A program made the position numbers and the translations under genes. A model generated the notes under the pieces. That model worked only from the letters and a program-made list of their open reading frames with translations, made no database searches and was not told the origin of the DNA. From positions 992,001-1,056,000 of the forward strand of contig JARGSG010000013.1 in the NCBI GenBank assembly GCA_030374805.1: 64,000 bases of DNA, given 5' to 3'. Position 1 is the first letter of the stretch. Every line of letters starts with the position of its first letter. The stretch is from Gracilaria gracilis (Eukaryota > Rhodophyta > Florideophyceae > Gracilariales > Gracilariaceae). Positions 23,229-35,057 of this stretch are shown here, piece by piece.

Positions 23229-25948
23229 ATGGTGAGCGCCAAACACGTCGAGAGCAGAGCAGTTGCGATTCCAGTGACCTTCGATCACGGTGAGTGGCGG
23301 AGACGTCAAGAGGTCAACCGCGACGAACCGTTCGGATTCCACATGGCAAAACGTAATACGAGGGGTGTGAATGCGAAGGAGGTTAGCGGTCGCGCGTCAA
23401 AGAGCCGAAAGCGTGGCGAAACGGTAAGTGGGGAAGTTGGCATCGCTCGTAGAACGCGTGCGCCTCGGAGTGGTCTACGTGGGAAAAGAAGGAAGGGTGC
23501 GGGGAAAAGCGACGGTGCGCGGAGGAGTGTCGAGGGCAGAACTTCGGAGCAAACGGAGCGAACGGAGCGAACGGTAAGTATTGTGGTGACGAAACCCATG
23601 GCGAACGCAGGAGAACAAGAAGTTAGTCCCAAGAAGAGAATAGGTGCAAAGCGAGGTATTCCGAAGAAGGATCTGCGCCGTGGTCGGGAGAGCGATGGTC
23701 GTAGAAGAAGCGCAGAGACTGCGAAAGTTGTGGAGGAAAGCGATAGCGGGGAAATTATAGTGAAGGGTAAAGAGCTTCGTACGGGTGTCGAGGGAAGAAC
23801 AATAGCAAGGGGTGGTGTCGGATTAGGTAATGGGGGTCTTCGAAGAAGAAAGGGAATTAACAGTGATAGAGTGCCTATGGCTGGGGTACCCAAAGAGGTG
23901 GAGGGAGAAAGAGAGAGAATGAGTGGTGGTGAGCCACCGAGGACACAAGGAGGGAAGAGTTTGGTTGGTGTGACGCCAAATAGAGTGCTAGAGGAGGAAA
24001 GAATTTGTTTCGGGCAACAGACTGCGAGGCAGGAGAAAGACGGAGTGGGGCGTGTGCGGCCAATGGGGGAACGAGAAACATGGGAGGGTCGTGAAAGAAG
24101 AATAGGGAGTGTGGTTGATGGATTGGGGAGTGTTGAAGTTGTGGAGGGGGAGATCAGCGACGAGAACATGCGCACGAGAGAGGGGTACGACGTAGAAGTG
24201 GTGGTTCAGCCAATGATATTGCCGGAGGGACAGCAGCAGTGGTTGAGAGGGAAGTGGAAGGGGAGGACGACGTAGAAACAGAACGGCGTCGGGAAATGAA
24301 TGTCGTGGAGAGGGTGCCAAGAACGCCCCAGGGGATGCGTGTACGGCGTAACATCGTTTTCCTACCGAATGATGTGGGAGATGAAAGCGACGGCGGTTGT
24401 GGAGAAAGGGGGGGTAGAATTCGAAAAGATGAAAGGGGATCTACACGGTAACGGGAAGTCAGTGAGGAGAACTTAAGCGTATTGCCACGGTCTACACTCC
24501 TTCAGAGGATGAATTCGCTGAAGGGACAGTTGGGATATATCAAGGAAGATCACTATACATTGATGGTGAGTTTCAAGCTGACGCAGAAAGAGTTGGGACG
24601 GCTGAGGGAGGAAAATAAACGGCAAAATGTGTTCATCGAGAGTTTTCGGGAGGCAGTGAGGGGAAGGAAGCGACGTGGTGGAGGAAAGAAGGTGAGGGGA
24701 CGCCGAAAGTATGATATTAGATTGGAAGAATGTTTTTTTGGATTTGCAAGGGCTGTATATGATAGGATTCTTCATTACGCAAAGTTGGAGCCCTCTGAAC
24801 TTTGTTTCGACACGGAAAACGTTGGTAGAAGCTGGGAGAACAGGAGCGAGACGGTGGGAGAATGTAGAGAGGGGAGCATGTTTGTAGTTGGGGAGAAGGA
24901 GATGGTTCCTAGGAGTCCAATTCAGGTCGCATATAAGCTTAGGGCGTACACACCATCGACGGAGGGTAGAAGTGATGTGTTGTTGAAGTATGTGTTCGAG
25001 ACAGAAATAATGGGAGAGACATGGGAGACGATAAGGGAAGCTGGGAGGAAGCAAGAGTGCGTGGAGAATGTAAGCGCGGACAAGTGCCTGAGGCAACGGA
25101 TGAAGCAGACGATAAGCGATGTGATTGGGGTGCGAAAGCGAACTGCTCGGGACCGATTATTCTCTTCACTGGGATATGACTTGATTCTAAAGCAAGTGAA
25201 GCCTAGCGTGAGGACGGAGCTTGGTGAGAAGTTGAAGAAGCAAATGGACGACGCTCGCGGGAAGCTTCTGGGGAGTGAAGAGGATGCGATGAACAAGTTG
25301 TGTGTGTAAAGAATGAGGCGTTTTGAAGATCTTGCGTACTCTGGGTCAACTGTGCATGCTCCACCGTGGGGCTGTAATGCAGAAGATAAGTATTTCAAGA
25401 ATGGAATGGCGGTGGCAGTGTTGGAGGAGTACATGGGGTACGCAGTGGAGAACAAATGTAATGGGGAAAGGCATTACGTGGATGGGACGGTGATGCACCT
25501 CGCCAGACTTGACACATGGATTGGATGTGTGGTGAATATTATGAACGAGGGTGTGGGACGTGGAGGACAAAGGCAGCTCTTATTTTCTACATTGTATGGG
25601 AGGTATCTGCCAAGGGCAGTGGAAGGTATATTGAAGGTGGCATGTGAATTGGTGAGGGAGGAGCACAGCGAAGAGTTTGAGAACGATGGGTTTTTAGAGG
25701 GGGATCCGACGTGTGTGTCGGAGAATTCGGAGAGAACTGCGACGGTTGGGCTGTGGATTCCATCGAGGGAGAAGGTATATCTAGCGGTAAGGGAGGAATA
25801 ATTTATGGCGAATTTAACGCAGAGACTTGGAGCGGTTCTTGATTGCTACATAGCAGCGTGCCGACCGAAGGAGCCCAGTTTCAATCGTTTGGTTGGAAAA
25901 CAAGGAGACTGTAGGGATGGGGCAGAAGGAGGAGAGGGGAGAGGGTAG
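23229..25948 (+). pseudogene. Basic coiled-coil protein of unknown function (element C)
   Basis: The first 348 codons are open from MVSAKHVESRAVAIPVTFDH. They are strongly basic and low-complexity, with RASKSRKRG, an SEQTERTERTV mini-repeat and many RGR/RRS clusters. After one frame change near 24260 come the heptad region (LTQKELGRLREENKRQNVF) and the globular part (LEECFFGFARAVYDRILHYA), then LLKYVFETEIMGETWETIRE and VIGVRKRTARDRLFSSLGYD. The tail reads GRYLPRAVEGILKVACELVR and LGAVLDCYIAACRP. It is broken by about four stops. The family is not recognised. Its place behind the methyltransferase in the same direction hints at co-transcription, but the 340-bp gap makes a separate promoter as likely. 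Confidence 0.6.
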
Positions 25949-26072
25949 AATGAATAAGAGTGGGAGGAGTGAAGATAGCTGTGGGATGATGACGAGGTGA
26001 TAATTCTTCTTCATCCATAGTTATCTCCAATCATTCCTCTGGAAGAGGGTGATAGAGATTGGTTTATGAAAA
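25949..26072. other. Convergent 3' spacer, element C
   Basis: Short spacer between the unknown-protein gene and the transposase, which face each other. Nothing recognised. Confidence 0.5.
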
Positions 26073-28670
26073 TCATATGAAATGAGTGCTATGCGGGAGG
26101 TGGGGAGTAAGGCCTGGAGGTGGGGTCTCGATAGAATCTGTTGTGGTAGAATCTGGGGAAACGCCAGTGGAGGCGGGAAGTGAAAGGGGGGCGTAGTTCT
26201 GGCGGGGAACATGAACGGAGCCAAGGATAGAAGAAAAAGGGATGAGTCCAAACCACGGAGAAACGTTGTCGGATGTGGAGGGGGTGGAGATGGGAACTGG
26301 ATGGGCGGTGTGGTTGTGTTCGTCGTCTGTTGCCCATCGGAGGCATACGCAGTTGAGGGTGACATCGACTTCGTCGCTGGGTGGGACGAGCTCCATGAAC
26401 TGTACGAAGGCAAACTCCTTGGAAGATGGAGTGGAAGAAGGTAGGGTGAAGCGAAGAAGGGAGATGAGTGAGTTTGCATACCAAGACGATGGAGGTGAAG
26501 TTGGAGGAGCTGTTGCCGGCGAAGAGGACGTGAGAGAACTTTGGGGATTTAGAAGGACCGAAAGAAGGGTCGGCAAATATTCGTTGGATGAGAGGGACTA
26601 GAGGATCCTGGAGCGCGAGCTCGTTCCGCTCTTCAATGTAGTGGTCGAGTGACGGTACATAACCGCCGGCGACGTAAGCGGAGTTGACAACGGGGATTTG
26701 GGTGCGACGGAGAGAGGGAGAGTTCTCCGAGAGTTCTATGACTTCGAGAGAAAGGGTGATGAATGAAGGGAGGGCGTTTTTTCCAATCTGTTAGAGGATG
26801 GAGAGAGTGTCGGTGGGGAACAGGTCTTGGAGAGAGTTGGGATTGAAATGAGGGTTAGAGTGAAGGAATTTGTGGGCGGGGATAAGATCAGCAAATGAGA
26901 TAAGTTTTCCATCACGGACCAAACCGGGTTGGCGAGATTGGATGGGAGAGGCGAGGGCAGGAGTGGAGGAAGTGATGAAAGGGTTGGTTGAAAGGGGGTT
27001 CCAATCTTTGGTGGCGTTGGAATGATGGATAGCGCGAATGGTTTCTTCATGTGCGGTGGACCTGTTCTTTGAGATTTTGGAGTAGTGTGACTTGAAGAGG
27101 GAATGGGCGTGTTCGAATATGCCGGCATCGTTGAAGAGGAGGCCTCCAAAGTGGCGAATGTCCTCGACGATGTGGTCGTGGAGATGGAACTTGACGGTGA
27201 CAAGGCTGGAAGTGTGGTGGGGGCCGAGGACTAGTACGGCTGTGCGCTTGAAGCGGCGGATTTGAAATTGGAGGTCGGTGAGGCGGGAGTCGGTCTATTC
27301 TGCGGAGGAGTTGTATCGCATGGAGAAGAGGAGGAGATCGGAGTATTTGATGAAAACGGAAGTGATTGGAGCTGCATCGACTTCGTCACAGCACCGTTCG
27401 GAGAAGGCGCCGATGAAGGGGAAGACCATGTCGAGTGAACGGTAGTCTTTTGCTTCCAGCATATCACGTAGGCCGTCGGAAGTTAAGAAACCTTTAAGGG
27501 TATGACCGTTGCCGGAGGAGGAGAAGTCGATGTGGAGTCCTGTGGCTGGGGAGTGCTTTTCGATGGCGGCAAGAATGTTTTTCGCATGCTTGAGAATGGA
27601 AGAGCGAACCGAGTTGAAAGAACGACGAAAATTGGAGGAACGGAGAGTAGTGAAAAGTGACTCTGATTTGAGTCTCTCAATGGTTGCGAGCTTGATGAGC
27701 TTGGAAATGCCGAGGTGGAAGTTATGGAATGGTTCGAAGGGGAAGATGTTTTAAGAGGAGAGAAGAGGGGTGATGTTGAGGAGAGGGTAAGATTCAAAGA
27801 GGGAGGAGTATTTTGCGATGGAAAGGGAGTGGAGTGCTTCAACGGCCTTTTCTTTGGTGTTTCGGGCGATTCTGTGCTTTCTGGCGAGGAAGGCCTTTTC
27901 AGCATTTTAGAGGCCGGTAGAGTGTAATTTGCGGGCAGCGAGAGTCTGGTTCTGGGATCTAAGAGAGGGGGATGGAATGTGTAGATGGAGGTCGGAGCGT
28001 GGGACGGTACATCGGTGGCATGGATGCTTGGGGCGGGTGCCGTGGGAGATGGCGAAAATATCCTTTGCTTCTGGGATGTCTGCGCAGTAGCTGGAGATGA
28101 TCGGGTGACAATGGCGGAGCACGCCATTAGCGTCACGGAAGGGGAAGCCAGTGAGGCCGGAGGAGAAAAGATGGTTGAGGAGGTTGGAGATGGCACACTG
28201 GATGAGTTGCATTTTGGTAGAGCGGGAGATGCTGGATGAGGTTTGGGGGATGGTATCGGGGTCTTGAGAGAGGGTGGCGAGATTGAAAGAGGTTGGAAGG
28301 TATCCGAGAAGAATGAGGTTGTCGGTGATACATTTGCGACGGAACGAGTCGGAGAAGTTGATGAGGGTGATGTGAAGGGGGTGGAAGGTGCTGGAAGAGG
28401 ATTTGAGGGAGGTGGAGGACTTGTCGGAGTATATCTGGACAAAGCCGGTGAAGGAGTCGATATGGGTGTTCTCAGGGGTGTGCCAGATGCAGGAGCTATT
28501 GGAGGACTGCATGATTGCGTGCTTGAGGGCTGGGACAGCTTCTTTTCCGAGGGAAGAAGCCATGGGGAGGGCGAAAGCGGGAGAGCCGGAAAAGGTTGTA
28601 TGGGGGACGTGGTGGAAGAAGGTGTGTTCGGAGTGTTCGAGTGCGAGTTGTCCTTTAAGGACTTGGATAG
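26073..28670 (-). pseudogene. Plavaka-like transposase, N-terminally truncated (element C)
   Basis: Coding starts mid-protein at a sequence equivalent to KDPIQVLKQQLSLAHFHN of D, because the 5' part was lost at the C/E junction (about 28670). It retains IYSDKSSTSLKSS near 28430, LTGFPFRDANGVLRHCHPII near 28120, HRCTVPRSD near 28000, the K-H-FG block near 27150 and a C-terminus ending PHSTHFI at 26073. The zinc-finger N-terminus is absent. Multiple frame changes are present. Confidence 0.75.
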
Positions 28671-29261
28671 CAGGAAAAGCGTGGACACTCGAGAAATACG
28701 GAACTTCGTGAATGCAAACATATACGCGACGTTAAAAGGAACGGCTGGTATGACAGCGGACCGGGGTGGCATGGCGCTTTATCAGTGCAGTGATGAAGCG
28801 CCACGACAGCCCGGTCCGCTGTCCCAAACAATATTTTTGAATTCTTTCGAAACGAGCGGCTGGACAAAGATGGTATTTTGTATTTTCATCATTTCGCATC
28901 CCAGCCACACGTGTGGTGCTGTATAAAATCCGTCCCCACTCCCGCTCCCAACACCTTACACGCCCTACCTTCTTCCTGGTCACACCTTCTACCGGGATAT
29001 ATTCATTTTCTTCCACAACCGAAGTATGTCTCGGTTGCGGAAAGAGAACGATATATCTCCGTAAAAGGTGGAACACCCTCACGCTTCGTGGCTAGGAATA
29101 GGATATCCATTGAATGGTATAAATTTAGTACATCTTCTTTCTTTATATGATTGAGCGGATGTCCTATTCTTTAGCTGCTTGCGGTAGTTTTCGCATACCC
29201 TCACCCTCTGTAGCTAGGTATAGGACATCCGTTGGATGGTATAAATATAGTACATATTCTA
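28671..29261. promoter_or_regulatory. Spacer of element E, left part
   Basis: Holds palindrome H6, a block matching 18760-18990 inverted (with a TATAAAA box near 28921), two smaller inverted repeats, and the start of the 99-bp repeat family. Likely promoter sequence by homology of position. Confidence 0.5.
28751..28825. repeat. Palindrome H6
   Basis: H1-family palindrome: ACAGCGGACCGGGGTGGCAT on the left and a matching right arm ending CCGGTCCGCTGTCC; centre ATCAGTGCAGTGAT. Confidence 0.85.
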
Positions 29262-29266
29262 TCTTG
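29262..29266. repeat. Target-site duplication TATCT, left copy
   Basis: TATCT abuts the left LTR. The same 5 bp abuts the right LTR at 37653-37657. Confidence 0.8.
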
Positions 29267-29768
29267 TGATATAACAGCACGAGCTGTGTCCAATTGGGTA
29301 GTTCGTGTGGACACGTGGCTAGAGAGCGCGCGTGGGCTCGACCTAGAAGGCAAGATAAAGGATACTGTGGGGTGTGTGGCAGCACCTACCACTGGGGACG
29401 CGAGATAGCAGCTGGCTAGACCGTAACCGTTAGGTAGATCCGGTGGACGGCGCGCAGCGTGCTAGTAAAGCCTGAATAGTCCTAGCTAACCACAAGCTTG
29501 ACTGTAGAAACCGGGTGGATATAGACTTAGCCAGAAGGTTCTTAACTTTACAATACAGTGGGGGAAGGAGCGCCACGATCACCTTAAGGGTGAGCGGGGC
29601 TCGACCTCCCGTGTGGCACCCACGTGGGTCAAGTTGAGGTGCCATCTGCCGAGTGCACCTCAGAAAATATCTACTCTATCTGCTACTGTAGTTTCTATCC
29701 TATCGGTCTATCCACTTATTACATTAAAGGTCGGACACCCAAGTGGCAACTCCGCTCACTGTACCACA
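29267..29768 (-). repeat. 3' LTR of Ty3/gypsy element
   Basis: About 502 bp, beginning TGTGATATAACAGC and ending TGTACCACA in plus-strand reading. Matches 37148-37652. Confidence 0.9.
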
Positions 29769-29780
29769 GACTCCCCCTTG
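29769..29780 (-). other. Polypurine tract of Ty3/gypsy element
   Basis: On the element's sense strand CAAGGGGGAGTC lies directly beside the 3' LTR, the expected place for the plus-strand primer. Confidence 0.65.
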
Positions 29781-30011
29781 TACCACCAGGCACGACCACG
29801 GGCCTGCCAAACGAGCGGCTTTCCCGCTTGCTATCCCACAACCACCGGTATCGATCTTGCCGGCCTGTTTGGGGGGGGGGGGGATGAGATCGGTTTCTCC
29901 CATTCGTCTCGTACCCTCCCTATTGGCGCTCTTCACCTCATTTGATCAGACCGCCTCGCTCCAGGCGCTGCCACCATTCACCCACCTTTTGGGTGGTCCC
30001 CGTCGTGTCGT

Positions 30012-31880
30012 TTGGGTGCTTTGGAATCCCGCGCTTACCCGTGGGCCATCATCTTTCTCGCCAATCGGGGCCCCGTAAACCGGCGGGTGTTGTACGAAGA
30101 CAGCTACTCTGGTGTTCTTTTGGTGCCTCTACACCCCGAGATGGTCGTTGTCTTGGGTGCCTGCGCCGTACCTCGCCGATCCTACGTGGCTGTGTCCTCG
30201 TTGTGGTGCCTTGGCCTTGGTTTCTTTTCTTCCATGGAGTCACCTCCGCCTTCCGACGCACCACACGGTCCCAACACGTGGAACGCACCGCGCTTCCCCG
30301 CGCGGCCGGCCGTTCGCGTCAATTCCCGAGGGTCCTCTGCGTTTTCGCCCCCTCGTGCTGATCGGTCGGTCAGCGCTCCCGGACTCCTGCCAATCGGTCT
30401 CCTTCTCACGCCCCGAACGCTCCGTTCGTCGTCGCTCTTACGTCTGGTTCGTTACCTGGGCGTACCCGTCGGCTCCTTGTCTCGCCTTTCAAACCATTGG
30501 ATGCGCCCCTTGGTCCGGTTGGGAGTCAGGTCGGCGACTATTCGTCCCATGTCGGCGACGGTATAAGAGAGGTCCTTGGCGGTGACGATTTCATCGACCT
30601 TGATGGTATCAAACTCGACGCAGACCTGGTGGATACGAAGGGTCTATTCGTCGTTGACTCGTCGGTTTCACGCGTTGCGTCCTCGTCGATGAACCGCCAT
30701 CCCCGCGTAGGGCCATTTGGTGGTGTTGCCAACCACGTCACTGGTTCACAATTGAAGGTTACCCGCGGCGGTACTTCTGGTGGTCGAGGAAGCAGTGGAC
30801 GCGGCGCCGGGCGGCGAAATAGTTCCGTCGACCTAACCGTCGACCTGATAACCGGAATGGTTTATAATCCGTACCCCGATCCTGGCCCTCAGGTTGCTTC
30901 CCATACTGCTCCAGCCGGCACTTCCAGGTCTTTGTTTGGGGTACCTCCTTCTGGTTCCCCTCCACCATTAACCTATCAGGATCTGTTTAAACCGCAGTGG
31001 CATTATGGAGTCCCGCTCGGTTTGGTCAATCCTCGCATCTTCCAGTCCCACGGAAATTGGCCCGTTTCGGCAAGTGGCCAGACCCTCTCCGATGATTCCC
31101 CGTGACGGAGAGCACCTAATGGCTATTGAGGGGGCGCTGCAACGCCTTAACCAGGCGTGCCTGCAGCACCTTAACCGTTCTGGACCGCCTTCTGCCGTCC
31201 AGGCCATTGATACCCTTACGAGTTACTTGCCTACTCTGGTTCAACAGTCCAACCAGACTGAAGCGCTGCGGAAGTTCCTTGACCAATTTCAACATAGTAT
31301 GTACCACTTGGGGTCCAAACAGGTTGGTTCTTTATCCCAAATGGTCGACCAGGGTGGTATGTCTCTTTCTACGAACCCTCAAGCTATGCCCGCTTTCTCT
31401 GCTCCGGTTGGTCCCAATCCAACATATCAGTACCCTAGTTGTTTTGGCCAGCCCGGTGGTCAAGGTGGGGCTATCCCTTACAGGTTTGCGACTGCGCCGG
31501 CGAGTTCCGTGCCATTGGGCCCGCTCGGTTCTTCTGACGTAGCCGGGGTTCCTCCACCGTCCCAGCGTCGGCGGATCTATTATAGTCGCCCCCTGTCGGC
31601 GCCTACTCCTTCTGGTGTTGCTGAATCGGGCGCTGCTGCTCCGTCCGGTGTCATTCCTATGGTGACGACGCCTCCAACAGGCCAAGCGCCATCGGGCACG
31701 TTGCCAGTCACTCACGACACCGCTGGGCCATCCCTTGGCTTTGCTGCCGCTGGCTGGGGGTGGGTAGGTGGTGGCTCCGGTGGTAGTGTACATGGCCTTG
31801 GTTCTGGTCGAGTTTCATTGCCAGGGGCGTACGGAGGTTCTGGTACTGGCCGAGGCGGTTCCCATCACAGCGGCCAGTAG
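30012..31880 (+). other. Antisense open region inside the Ty3/gypsy element
   Basis: This region, between integrase and the 3' LTR, is open on the strand opposite to gag-pol. It encodes Gly/Ser/Pro-rich sequence in more than one open frame (for example ALQRLNQACLQHLNRSG, and a Gly-rich end). No known domain is recognised. Antisense ORFs in this position are known for some plant Ty3/gypsy lineages such as Grande. Treated as part of the fossil element. Confidence 0.5.
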
Positions 31881-32193
31881 TCTTCGTAGTCTACTAGACT
31901 CCTAGCGGTAACCTTTTCCAATAAATGTTCCTGTTTGTGCTTGTTTGTTTCTTTGTTCTTTTGCTTCTTGGGCTTCTTAGTTGCGCTTCGCACGTGAACA
32001 GCAGACGAAAAAGTAAAACAAAAACTCTACCGTCCCATCGTGTTTGCCCCCCCTTCTATCGTCGCTGTTCCACAGGGACATTTAAAGATCCAGGTGGTGG
32101 TTGCTGTTTTCGTTTTCTTCAGTAACGAATAATGAAGTTGTTGGGTATATGGCCAGGGGGCTCCATCGTATCGTAAAATGCTGTCCATCCGTA

Positions 32194-35025
32194 CTACCGA
32201 ACTCGGTAACGAAATTCTTTTATGGTGTGCTCGTGTCCAACGATCGTATCGATGACTCCTTTCGATGTGGTAGGGGCGTTGTTTGGTTCTGATGGGTTTG
32301 CCTGCCTCGGCGAAGGTACCTGGAGTGTCGTTGCTGTTAGTCCCAATGGGTCTGCACTGACTGCTCTTGCCTCTGGTGGTGGTAGCTGTTGTTGATCTTC
32401 AGGTGGACTCCTTGGCTGTCCTTTTTCGCCTTGGGTTTTTGTGATGCGATTCATTGATACGGTATTCTCCAAACCCCTTTCCAGTATGGTTACCGTGTGA
32501 TCTTCGCTCCGAATTATCTTAAATGGTCCTGTAGCCTTAGGGAGTAACTTCGATCGTATGTTTTCATCTACCAATCGGTCTTCTCTTTCTTCGGCCGGCG
32601 TTGGGCGTCCAACTTTTGGCGGAATATCCACATAGACGTAGTCTCCCGGTCGGGCTGTGTCGACGTGTTTTACCTTTTCGTCGTATAAGCGTTTATACCG
32701 TTGTTGGGCCTCCGTGAGTTTCTCGGTTGTCACCTTCAAGGACTGTCGTAGTCTTGACAGGATATCCTTCTCCACCTATGCGGCGGTTTGTCTACCCGGT
32801 GTCTTCCGGTTTTCGGGCCCAGATTGGAGAATAGTTCCAGGCGGGTGCCGTGAAAGAACCAAGTCAAAAACGGTTGTTCCCGTCGATCGGTGTATTTGAA
32901 GGTTGTACGCGTACGTGAGCGGTTGAACAAAATCTGCCCAACTGATTTGGTGCTTTTCTACATTGTGTCGGAGGCGTGCCACCAGTGTTTTGTTGTACCG
33001 CTCCACTTGCCCATTGGCTTGGGAATGGTATGCGGTTGTAAAGTAGTGTTTCAGGCCGATCATGGTACAAACCGTATCAAAGAACTTGGAGACCAGATTG
33101 GATCCATTGTCCGTGAGAAGGTATATCGGTGCGCCATATGGGTACATCTAGTGGTCCAAAAAGGTTTGTGCCAGAACCACTGAGGTCGTACTTTTTAGAG
33201 GGATAGCTCTTGTGAGCTTAGTAAACCGGTCGGTAATGACCACCAAGTATTTGTACTACTTTGGCGTTTCTGGCAATGATCCAAGGAGGTCGGTCGCCAC
33301 GAATTCCAGAGGGCCCGCGGCTGGGAACAGCTTTAGGTAGTTGCGGTGTTTCCTTAGACCTCCTCTGGTTTCGACACAACAAGTGCACCTACCCACATAG
33401 GTGTAGACATTATGAGCCATCAATGGCCAGTAGAACTCTCTCCTCAAGGTGTAATACATCCTGGTGCCTCCCGGGTTGCCCACAAGGAATAGCATGTAGC
33501 CTAATTGGAGTACGCGCTGCCGGAGAGATTCCGGGACCACCTTTTGAAGCATTCCGTCCAGTGGCGAACGCCTTACCAGGTATCCCTCATGGTCCACATC
33601 GAACTGTGATTGTTACAGCTCTGCCGTCTCGGCTAGTGACTTGCAATATCGGTCGGTAGCTTGTTCTCTCAGGAATTTTTTTTTGGTTAGTGAGGAATGT
33701 TCTTCTTCTATAGCAGAGGCGCACTCTTCCCCCAGGGGTTGGAGTTCTTCATCATGTAGCTCTTCGTCGTCCATAAAGGTCCCCGTCCGAGCTCCCTCAG
33801 CTGTGGTGTCCGGTTCGTTGAGTTGGACGGTAAAACATGGAATGTCATTTTCCAGTGGCGCTTCTTCCAACCTCTCGGTGTTGAGGCGCGAAAAAGCGCC
33901 AGCTACTCGGTGTTTTATCCCTCTGCGGTATTGCACGTCACATTCAAACTCTAGTAGGCGTAACCTCCATGTAGCCAGTCGTCCCGGAGTGTCGGCCAAG
34001 CCCAGAATCCATCTCAGGGCATCATGGTCAGTCCGTAAGGTAAACTTCGCTCCATATATGTAAGACCGAAGCATGAGCATGCTCCATACCACTGCAAGGC
34101 AGTCTTTCCCCGTGACGGTGTAGTTTTGCTCTGTTTTGGTAAGAGCTCTACTCCAGTAGCCAATTGGTAATTTCGTTCCGTCCTCCTGTTCTTTCATTAA
34201 GCAGCACCCAATTTGAGCTGCTGAGGCGTCGGTATGAAGGGTATAGGGGAGGACAGCTTTCGGTAATGCCAGTACTGGTGGCGAGAGAAGTGCTGCCCTC
34301 AACTTCTGGAAGGACTCGATCTCGTCCTCTCCCAGGTTTTCGAACTGGTCCGGCTGTCTCTTTTGTATCTAACGGTAAAGGGAGGCTGCAATCTTGGCGA
34401 ACCTTTTGATGAACCGACGGTATACGTTACATAAACCAATGAAAGACCGGATATCCGTTTGGGTTTGGTGAATACGAGCCTCCTGGACCGCTCGGATATT
34501 TCGTCTCGTTACCTCAAGGCGCCCTGGGCTAATCATGTGTCCCGGGTATTCCACCTTCTGGTCAAAGAAGACACACTTGCGTAGTTTCAGTGTTACTCCT
34601 ACACTACGCAGAAGACTGAGCACCGTTCGCACGTGGTTAAAATGTTCTTTCACCGTTCGGGTGTAGATAACCACATCGTCAATGTACATCAGGGCGGTTT
34701 GCCATTTGACCTTCGAAAGGATGATGTCCGGGGCCCGTTGGAAAGTTGCTGGCGCATTACGTAATCCAAACGGCATTCGTAGAAAACGGTAAATTCCTGC
34801 ATGGCATGTCAATGTTGTTTTGTCGCGATTCTCGTCCGGTATATCCACCTGCCAGTATCCACAGTTGGCATCCAATGTAGTAAACACCTTAGCGTCCCCT
34901 AGTGAGTGTATGAACTCATCCATTCCGGGTATGTGGTAGGAATGGCGGACCGTCAAGGCGTTCAGTTTCCTGTAGTCAACACAAAACCGCATTCTTTTAT
35001 CCTCTTTTTTCTGAGCGAGGACCAC
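32194..35025 (-). pseudogene. pol region of Ty3/gypsy element (RT, RNase H, integrase)
   Basis: Reverse transcriptase lies at about 35025-34369 (CVDYRKLNALT, FLRMPFGLRNAPATFQ, YIDDVVIYT). RNase H lies at about 34302-33613 (LHTDASAAQIGCCL, KDCLAVVW, LRTDHDALRWIL). The integrase zinc region is near 33500, the core at about 33147-32776 (LLTDNGSNLVS, YHSQANGQVERYNKTL), and a C-terminal basic region with GDYVYV and GPFKII to about 32194. The family is clear; the region is a broken fossil. Confidence 0.85.
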
Positions 35026-35057
35026 GGGACTCGCTCATTCGGCCTGTGCGGGTTCGA

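Larger units (their letters stand above)
12814..28670 (-). mobile_element. Element C: inverted copy lacking its left terminus
   Basis: It opens with an inverted right terminus (CGTCGGTGTTCTCTG at 12814) inside element B. It then shows, in inverted orientation, a shortened coiled-coil gene, the reductase-like gene, the ParB/dioxygenase gene, the hairpin spacer, the methyltransferase-SET gene, the unknown basic gene and a truncated transposase. The transposase ends at about 28670, where the sequence switches to spacer sequence of element E. The left terminus is missing. Confidence 0.8.

Noticed and set aside
29871-29882. Run of G as a possible regulatory G-quadruplex
   Set aside because: A single homopolymer with no neighbouring G-tracts of quadruplex spacing; likely slippage within the LTR element.
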